A stretch of DNA of 11,382 nucleotides, taken from assembly GCA_963550135.1 (NCBI GenBank), contig CAUVBP010000015.1, positions 1-11,382 on the forward strand, written 5' to 3'. The position numbers and the translations under genes are program-made. How positions within the stretch are numbered: the first letter of the stretch is position 1; every line of letters begins with the position of its first letter. The notes under the pieces are model-generated. The model had not been told where the DNA came from. It saw only the letters and a program-made list of their open reading frames with translations, and ran no database searches. The stretch is from Saccharimonas sp963550135. GTDB lineage: Bacteria; Patescibacteriota; Saccharimonadia; Saccharimonadales; Saccharimonadaceae. Shown here piece after piece: positions 6,637-11,382 of the stretch.

Positions 6637-7380
6637 TTATTTCTTATTCCCGCGAATTGCGTCGATCAGTTCAATCGGGAAGAGCATCATTGTCTTTTGC
6701 GACGGTTCGGTGGAGATACGCTCCAGTGTATTTAGCGTACGCAGGTTAATCGCGCCTTGGGTTTTTGCCAGGATCTCCGCCGCCTGCGCCAGCGTTTCAG
6801 CGGCAGCTTTTTCGCCGTCGGCGTTGATGATGTTGGCGCGGCGTTCGCGCTCGGCTTCGGCTTGCTTGGCCATGGCCCGCTTCATATCACCCGGAAGTTC
6901 GATGTTCTGAATCTTGACATTCTCGACATCGATACCCCATTTATCAGTCTCGGCATCGACAATTTCCTTGATCTGCTGCGAAATCTCCTCGCGCTTGGCA
7001 AGCAGGTCGTCCATGTCGACATTACCGGTAACGTCGCGCAGGGCGGCCTGGGCAAATTGGCTGGTGGCGTAAATATAATTGGTCGTCTCCAGCACCGCCT
7101 TTGGGGCGTTAATCACCCGGAAGTAGACCACCGCATCAACGCCGACAGTGACGTTGTCTTTGGTGATGACTTCTTGTTTCGGCACATCAATTGGCGTCGA
7201 GCGTACGTCGACCATCATCATCGTCTGAAAAATCGGCACGACTACCCGCAGCCCTGGTTCGCGTACGCCAGTAAATTTACCGAGCGTCAGCACTACGCCG
7301 CGCTGGTATTGATTGACCACTTTTATGCCGCTCAGCACATAAATAGCCACGATGACTAAAATTACTATCATTATTTCCAT
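6637..7380 (-). CDS. SPFH/Band 7 protein, slipin (stomatin-like) family
   Basis: This 247-residue protein has the slipin layout: an N-terminal membrane hairpin or anchor (MIVILVIVAIYVLSGIKVV, about 4-22), the SPFH domain with YQRGVVLTLGKFTGVREPGL (25-44), DVRSTPIDVPKQEVITKDNV (58-77) and ALRDVTGNVDMDDLL, then a coiled-coil segment rich in Ala/Glu (AKQAEAERERRANIINADGE, 171-190) used for oligomerisation. The closing block MMLFPIELIDAI is typical. Slipins form membrane microdomain scaffolds or cages and are often paired with an NfeD partner; no NfeD gene is adjacent, and a DUF4342 gene takes that place. ATG 7380 has AGGAGGT 5-6 nt upstream, an ideal ribosome site, unlike the divergent gene. Length and motifs are full, so it should be functional. 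Confidence 0.93.
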   Translation of the reverse strand: MEIMIVILVIVAIYVLSGIKVVNQYQRGVVLTLGKFTGVREPGLRVVVPIFQTMMMVDVRSTPIDVPKQEVITKDNVTVGVDAVVYFRVINAPKAVLETTNYIYATSQFAQAALRDVTGNVDMDDLLAKREEISQQIKEIVDAETDKWGIDVENVKIQNIELPGDMKRAMAKQAEAERERRANIINADGEKAAAETLAQAAEILAKTQGAINLRTLNTLERISTEPSQKTMMLFPIELIDAIRGNKK

Positions 7381-7400
7381 AAATACCTCCTATTCGTATA

Positions 7401-7415
7401 ATGCTATTTTAGCAT
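7401..7415. promoter_or_regulatory. Perfect inverted repeat overlapping the SPFH promoter, possible operator
   Basis: ATGCTA-ttt-TAGCAT is a perfect 6-bp-arm dyad that covers the extended -10 box and ends next to the predicted start point. A repressor bound there would block the promoter. It could equally be a chance palindrome in AT-rich promoter DNA, and there is no adjacent regulator gene. Confidence 0.3.
7406..7414 (-). promoter_or_regulatory. Extended -10 promoter of the SPFH-DUF4342 operon
   Basis: On the minus strand TGCTAAAAT forms an extended -10 element (TGn plus TAAAAT, 5/6). No good -35 sits at the usual distance, as is common for extended -10 promoters. A perfect TTGACA at 7449-7444 lies too far upstream to pair with it. 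The predicted start is near 7399, giving a leader of about 19 nt that includes the AGGAGGT site. Confidence 0.45.
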
Positions 7416-7442
7416 ATTCTGTAATTGTCGGCATAAAAGTCA

Positions 7443-7471
7443 GTGTCAAATCTTCGTAAAAGAGTTATACT
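7443..7471 (+). promoter_or_regulatory. Candidate promoter of the MFS transporter gene
   Basis: GTGTCA (7443-7448, 4/6 to TTGACA) and TATACT (7466-7471, 5/6 to TATAAT) are separated by 17 bp. The ATG at 7481 follows after only 9 nt, which predicts an mRNA leader of about 3 nt. No Shine-Dalgarno is present before the ATG. Confidence 0.5.
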
Positions 7472-7480
7472 AGACATATC

Positions 7481-8632
7481 ATGAAGAAAGCTGTCATGAA
7501 GAGGCTGCTTCCGCTGTATTCTGGCAAGTTCTTCTTAAGCTTTGTGCTTTGGTATTCAACTGAAAAATTGTTCATAAGAAGTATCGGTATTGACAATTTT
7601 GGCATTAGTTTAATTACAATCGTTCTACTGATATCATGTATTTTGACCGAGATTCCGTCGGGGATTATTGCTGATCGCTGGAGCCGTAAAGGTTCGATGG
7701 TACTTTCTGGCTTATTTCTTGGGATTAGTAGCTTGGTGGCTGGTGCTAGTGACAGTATTTTCATGTACTCTGCGGCCGTTGTAATTTGGGGCTTTCATGA
7801 TGCGTTTTCGAGTGGTACTGGTACGGCTATGATCTATGATGCTTTGCTAGAGGAGCAGGGGCATGCTAGAAACTTTAATCGAGCATTGGGTTTGTATGAG
7901 GCTTTGGGCGGAGTAGCCTTAATTCTCAGTAATTTTTTAGGCGGCTGGATCGGTGGTCATTCGCTGTTGTTGACATTTAATTTAACAACTATTCCGATCG
8001 CTATATCTATGATTTGCCACCTGCTATACAAGGACGCAAAAATTAGTCGCGAAGTAGCTGATGAGAAACTTATCAAGCATGCTAAAAATACCTTTAAGTG
8101 TGTATTCAAGAGTAAGAGTTTGATTTGGCTGATGGCCGTGACTATGATGGTATTTTGTGTGCAGAAAATAAATCGAGAGGCTTATCAATTGTGGTACATT
8201 GCGCTGTCGGCTCCAGCTATAGTTTTTGGGATTGCTGGGTCGTCTATAGAAGGCTTGGGCGGCTTGGGTGGTTCGTTGGTTAAGTATCTCGGTTCAAAAA
8301 AGGTGAATATAGCTTTGTCAATTTTGTTGGGGCTGGCTTCAGTTGTGCTTTCGTTAAGTGCTAACTTATGGATAACTATCATCGCTCAGGTGCTGATAGC
8401 GGTTATTTCGGGGGCGCTGTTATTTCATTTTACTGCGCAGATACAGCACCAGTTGCCGTCGCGGTACCGCACAGGTTCCGGCTCGGTGATAACTGCCGTG
8501 GGGCGTATTATCCTTATGCCGTTAATATTTATTTTTGGAATAATATCAAATCAGAATGTGTTTGCCGCTGGTTGGATGCTAGTTGTTCTGTCGATATCGG
8601 CTGTCATAGTGCAGCTAAAACTCGGTGAATAG
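7481..8632 (+). CDS. Major facilitator superfamily (MFS) transporter
   Basis: A 383-residue polytopic membrane protein with hydrophobic segments spread over its whole length, consistent with about 10-12 helices in two halves. The loop between helices 2 and 3 carries MFS motif A as GIIADRWSRKG (61-71, compare GxxxDRxGRR), which supports a proton-coupled transporter. A central hydrophilic loop (about residues 185-208, Lys-rich) separates the halves. The substrate cannot be read from sequence; efflux of small molecules is the usual guess for such short MFS proteins. ATG 7481 is chosen because the -10 box TATACT ends 9 nt before it; ATG 7496 would remove five residues. The gene is transcribed divergently from the SPFH gene and is rather richer in A+T at third positions than the MoxR genes. 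Confidence 0.87.
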   Translation: MKKAVMKRLLPLYSGKFFLSFVLWYSTEKLFIRSIGIDNFGISLITIVLLISCILTEIPSGIIADRWSRKGSMVLSGLFLGISSLVAGASDSIFMYSAAVVIWGFHDAFSSGTGTAMIYDALLEEQGHARNFNRALGLYEALGGVALILSNFLGGWIGGHSLLLTFNLTTIPIAISMICHLLYKDAKISREVADEKLIKHAKNTFKCVFKSKSLIWLMAVTMMVFCVQKINREAYQLWYIALSAPAIVFGIAGSSIEGLGGLGGSLVKYLGSKKVNIALSILLGLASVVLSLSANLWITIIAQVLIAVISGALLFHFTAQIQHQLPSRYRTGSGSVITAVGRIILMPLIFIFGIISNQNVFAAGWMLVVLSISAVIVQLKLGE

Positions 8633-8656
8633 CCGGGTAACGTCATGGATATTATG

Positions 8657-8662
8657 TATAAT
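8657..8662 (+). promoter_or_regulatory. Perfect TATAAT box 6 nt before the start of the next gene
   Basis: TATAAT is followed by exactly 6 nt and then ATG 8669. A standard start point would fall on the A of that ATG, which predicts a fully leaderless mRNA. No recognisable -35 lies 16-18 bp upstream, so the site rests on the -10 alone, in a 36-bp gap after the MFS stop. Confidence 0.45.
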
Positions 8663-8668
8663 AAATAT

Positions 8669-9427
8669 ATGAACAATGACCAGCAAAACACGAATCAGCA
8701 GCCGCCAGTGCCGCAAGCAACGCCGACGGCTCAACCGCTGCCTAGCCAGCCGCCAGTAATAGCAAATCAACAGCCAGCAATGTCCAATCAACCTTTGCCG
8801 CCGCCAACCAGCCCGACGCAGATACTGCCGAACCCCGCGCCACCAATAGTTAACAATAATCAGCCGAATCCCACTGTTCAGCCGCCCGCAGCTTTGCCGC
8901 CAAATTCTGAAGCGCTTGGTTATTCTGGACAGGATAATTCTGCTGAGAATCCTGTACCGCTTCATCAAGGCTACCCTGGCTTAACCTTTCATTCTGGCAG
9001 AACAGCTGCCATGTCGGGTATTGGCTTGATAGTTGCTATTATTATAGCGGTCATCACCAACCTAGATCGCAAACCGTACGGCGCTGTCGTTATTGGCAAT
9101 ATTTTGATAGTACTGGTATTGTGCTTTAGCGTTAGTAGTGATGTGCGATCTACGCGTATGAAATGGATTCGCGATATAAGTGGTATTATGTGTGTTACTA
9201 ATATAATTCTGCTCATTATGCATACAACAATCGGGTTTATTGGCACTTCTAGTCCCGGGGATATAGGTCCTCTATACGAGGTGACTCACCCTTCGCTCTT
9301 TGGTTTGCCGTTTGCCGATATGCTAATTATCATTGGAATTTATATGCTGTTTATCATTCCGCTGGGTATCGCATATCTCGTCGCCAGGGTGATGTATAAG
9401 AGGGAAATAGGACAAAATCATAGCTAA
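8669..9427 (+). CDS. Membrane protein with a Pro/Gln/Asn-rich head and four transmembrane helices
   Basis: I do not recognise a family. The 252-residue product has a low-complexity head (residues 1-100) dominated by Pro, Gln, Asn and Ala, for instance QQPPVPQATPTAQPLPSQPP at 10-29, which is expected to be disordered. Four hydrophobic segments follow at about 114-130, 138-156, 169-192 and 216-240, ending in a short basic tail. Upstream in-frame ATGs exist at 8645 and 8654, but a perfect TATAAT lies between them and 8669, so ATG 8669 is the better start if the gene has its own promoter. The rarA start follows its stop by 4 bp, which implies co-transcription. The head is similar in style, though not in sequence repeats, to the MoxR head in this window. 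Confidence 0.75.
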   Translation: MNNDQQNTNQQPPVPQATPTAQPLPSQPPVIANQQPAMSNQPLPPPTSPTQILPNPAPPIVNNNQPNPTVQPPAALPPNSEALGYSGQDNSAENPVPLHQGYPGLTFHSGRTAAMSGIGLIVAIIIAVITNLDRKPYGAVVIGNILIVLVLCFSVSSDVRSTRMKWIRDISGIMCVTNIILLIMHTTIGFIGTSSPGDIGPLYEVTHPSLFGLPFADMLIIIGIYMLFIIPLGIAYLVARVMYKREIGQNHS

Positions 9428-9431
9428 TATT

Positions 9432-10607
9432 ATGGGACGAATACCGCTGGCGGAGCAGATGCGGCCGCAAACCCTGGATGAAGTAATCGGGCAAAGTCAT
9501 TTGCTGGGCGAGGGCGAGTTGCTGCGGCAAATTGTGAGGCGTGCTGAGCCAGTCAGTTTGATTTTGTGGGGGCCGCCGGGGACAGGCAAGACTACCTTAG
9601 CGCGGATCATTGCCCGCGAAGTTAATGCCGAATTTATTGAGCTGTCAGCGGTGACCAGCGGCAAAAAAGACGTCGAACGAGTGATTGAGTACGCTCGGCA
9701 GAACTGGAATTTGGGGCTACGGACAATTTTGTTTGTCGATGAGATCCACCGCTTCAACAAGGCGCAGCAAGATGCGTTTTTGCCGCATGTCGAGAGCGGG
9801 CTGATTACCTTGATTGGGGCGACCACCGAGAATCCGAGCTTTGAGGTGATTACGCCGCTGCTCAGCCGGACGCGGGTGCTGGTGCTCCACCAACTGACCA
9901 AAGATGAAATTATACTAGTGCTGAAGCGGGCGCTTAAAGTTTTGAAACAAACCAAGCGGGTGTCGTCCAAAGCTCTAGACTATTTGGCGGAATTGGCGGA
10001 CGGCGACGCGCGAGTTGCCTTGGGTAATTTGGAGTTGGCGCTGAGCTTTGGTGAGAAAGTCACGCCAGAGGTTGTCAAGGCGGCGGCTCAGCGGCGATTG
10101 CCGGGCTATGATAAAAAGGGTGACGCGCATTATGACGTCATCTCAGCGTTCATCAAATCACTGCGCGGCAGCGACGCGGTGGCTGCGGCGTATTATTTGG
10201 CGCGCATGATTGAGGCTGGCGAAGACCCGAAGTTCATTGCGCGGCGGATGGTAATCTTTGCCTCAGAAGACATTGGGCTGGTTGGCAATGGTGCACTGAG
10301 TCTGGCGGTCGCCACCTTTGAGGCGGTGGAGCGTGTCGGGCTCCCGGAAGCCAAATACAATCTATTCCACTGCGCTATCGCTCTGGCGCGCAGCCAGAAG
10401 TCGCGCGAGATTACTGATTTGATGAATGAGGCTTTTTCTCTGGCGCACAAGTACTCGAACTCGCCAGTGCCGCTGCATCTTAGAAATGCCGCCACTAAGT
10501 TAATGAAAGATTTGGGCTACGCCAAAGATTACAAATGGCAAGCTGGCTTCCAGCACGAAAAAGGATTCTTACCGGAAGAAGTCAGGAAAGAATCTTCTAA
10601 CCGCTGA
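9432..10607 (+). CDS. rarA: RarA/MgsA replication-associated AAA+ ATPase
   Basis: RarA (MgsA) is a clamp-loader-like ATPase that acts at stalled replication forks and interacts with single-strand binding protein and fork DNA. The sequence opens with the family block PLAEQMRPQTLDEVIGQSHL (5-24). It has Walker A GPPGTGKT (47-54), Walker B ILFVDEIHRF (99-108), sensor 1 TTENPSFE (N134), an arginine finger in LLSRTRVL (R146) and sensor 2 near GDARVALGNLE. The C-terminal tetramerisation region is intact, with YDVISAFIKSLRGSD, FIARRMVIFASEDIGL and PVPLHLRNAATKLMKDLGY. At 391 residues it is somewhat shorter than the 410-450 of many homologues, mostly at the ends. No ribosome site precedes ATG 9432, and the gap to the previous stop is 4 bp, so reinitiation is likely. 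Its end overlaps the convergent gene by 11 bp. Confidence 0.95.
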   Translation: MGRIPLAEQMRPQTLDEVIGQSHLLGEGELLRQIVRRAEPVSLILWGPPGTGKTTLARIIAREVNAEFIELSAVTSGKKDVERVIEYARQNWNLGLRTILFVDEIHRFNKAQQDAFLPHVESGLITLIGATTENPSFEVITPLLSRTRVLVLHQLTKDEIILVLKRALKVLKQTKRVSSKALDYLAELADGDARVALGNLELALSFGEKVTPEVVKAAAQRRLPGYDKKGDAHYDVISAFIKSLRGSDAVAAAYYLARMIEAGEDPKFIARRMVIFASEDIGLVGNGALSLAVATFEAVERVGLPEAKYNLFHCAIALARSQKSREITDLMNEAFSLAHKYSNSPVPLHLRNAATKLMKDLGYAKDYKWQAGFQHEKGFLPEEVRKESSNR

Positions 10608-11382
10608 TAGGCTTTTTATTGAATCTTCGCCATAAAATCCATACAAAAACAAACGACAAAGTTTGCGCTAAGAATATTCGCGCAATTTGCAAGCTATCAT
10701 TTCCTTGGTTTGAGACGACATGCACAATATTAATTATCGCATTGTTGAAAAAGTGATCTGCTGCGCCAAGCCACAAACTTCCTGTCATTTTATATAGCCA
10801 GCTCATTTTTAATCCAAACATGAAAGCGAACAAAACATAACCAACGCTAAAAATTGCTGTCTGAACCAGCGAAAACTCACCGTCAAGGAACGACCGAATC
10901 GGCATTGCTACATGCCAAAGTCCGAACAGCAGGGCGCTTATGAAAATCGTTGCCACAAATTTATATTTTTGGCGCAGTAATTTCTCGAACAATCCGCGAA
11001 ACAGGCCTTCTTCCATCCAGACATTGAATATATTAAAGATAATAATTGACCCAATTCCCACGCCGACGAATTGTTCGGTGCTAGCAAGTGAAAAACCGCC
11101 AGCCTTCATTAAAATGTTAGGTTTAGCGCCGGAAAAATACAGAAATCCGAATTCGATCAGCAGCGTAACTGTATAAAAACAAAGCCCCAAGGCAAGCCCC
11201 AGGCCAATATTTTTCAGCCAATTTTTGCGCGCAAAGCCAATGTCGCGCCAACGAGCGTGCAAATATTTCAGGCAAACGAAAATTATTACTATACCGAAAA
11301 CCTTATGCACTATATTCTCGCTGAGTACTGATTGATCGGTACGCAAAGCTAAAAATTCCCACATTCGCACAGCGAAACATGT
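10597..11382 (-). CDS. CPBP-family intramembrane metalloprotease, 5' end uncertain
   Basis: The CPBP (CAAX protease and bacteriocin-processing, Rce1-like) motifs are all present, numbering from GTG 11370: EEGLFRG (120-126, with E120, E121 and R125), FGLWH (149-153) and DHFFNN (205-210). These residues form the glutamate/histidine active site in the membrane. About seven or eight hydrophobic segments surround them. In bacteria such proteins process peptides or give self-immunity to bacteriocins; the substrate here is unknown. Possible starts are GTG 11370 and ATG 11364, but neither has a ribosome site and the frame stays open to the right edge, so the true start may lie outside. The stop lies inside the 3' end of rarA on the opposite strand. 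Base composition is more AT-rich than rarA. Confidence 0.88.
   Translation of the reverse strand, partial: TCFAVRMWEFLALRTDQSVLSENIVHKVFGIVIIFVCLKYLHARWRDIGFARKNWLKNIGLGLALGLCFYTVTLLIEFGFLYFSGAKPNILMKAGGFSLASTEQFVGVGIGSIIIFNIFNVWMEEGLFRGLFEKLLRQKYKFVATIFISALLFGLWHVAMPIRSFLDGEFSLVQTAIFSVGYVLFAFMFGLKMSWLYKMTGSLWLGAADHFFNNAIINIVHVVSNQGNDSLQIARIFLAQTLSFVFVWILWRRFNKKPISG

Noticed and set aside
6757..7359. 200-codon plus-strand open frame opposite the SPFH gene
   Set aside because: It is the antisense shadow of a full-length, well-recognised slipin gene; the translation has no family-like pattern and no ribosome site.
8669..8960. Pro/Gln-rich coding stretch considered as a DNA repeat or CRISPR-like array
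   Set aside because: There is no fixed period or conserved repeat unit; the pattern comes from codons for Pro, Gln and Asn.
8185..8968. Alternative-frame open stretches inside the MFS and Pro-rich genes
   Set aside because: They are shadows produced by biased codon use; their translations are Arg- or Cys-rich without recognisable structure.
9497..9970. 157-codon minus-strand open frame within rarA
   Set aside because: It is antisense to the conserved RarA core and has Ser/Arg-rich noise composition.

Overview
The window reads as a compact bacterial chromosome segment that uses the standard genetic code, since every frame is intact with TAA, TAG and TGA stops. Most genes sit in tight head-to-tail runs. 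A reduced, Gram-positive-like or Candidate Phyla Radiation bacterium fits best, with Candidatus Saccharibacteria (TM7) my leading guess. The basis is the complete MoxR/DUF58/VWA/TPR block, a membrane protein with a long Pro/Gln/Asn-rich head, and ATG starts placed almost on top of -10 boxes. This is inference from style, not from a database match, and no rRNA, tRNA, CRISPR array or mobile element was seen.

Layout. At the left edge (1-205, minus) is the AT-rich 5' part of an unrecognised gene. From 6273 down to 276 (minus) runs a seven-gene cluster: a degenerate phosphoribosyltransferase-like protein, a MoxR AAA+ ATPase, a DUF58 protein, a small single-pass DUF4381-like protein, two membrane-anchored von Willebrand A (VWA) proteins (BatA- and BatB-like), and a membrane-anchored TPR protein (BatC-like). 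Upstream on the same strand is a slipin/stomatin-type SPFH protein followed 10 bp later by a DUF4342 protein (7380-6378). A 100-bp divergent promoter region (7381-7480) separates these from rightward genes: an MFS transporter, a Pro/Gln/Asn-rich four-helix membrane protein, and the clamp-loader-like AAA+ ATPase RarA/MgsA. A leftward CPBP-family intramembrane protease gene overlaps the end of rarA and runs off the right edge.

How the genes may work together. In known MoxR systems the ATPase acts as a chaperone that remodels or loads metal ions into VWA-domain partners at the membrane; the TPR and small membrane proteins are presumed scaffolds. The co-directional SPFH/DUF4342 pair could provide a membrane platform next to this complex. 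The first gene of the MoxR operon looks like a PRTase fold that has lost both its PRPP and pyrophosphate loops, so it may bind a ligand or a partner rather than catalyse.

The most distinctive feature beyond the genes is translational. Four genes have a -10-like hexamer only 6-10 nt before the chosen ATG and no Shine-Dalgarno sequence, which predicts leaderless or nearly leaderless mRNAs. Several downstream operon genes and the SPFH gene have clear AGGAGG-like sites.
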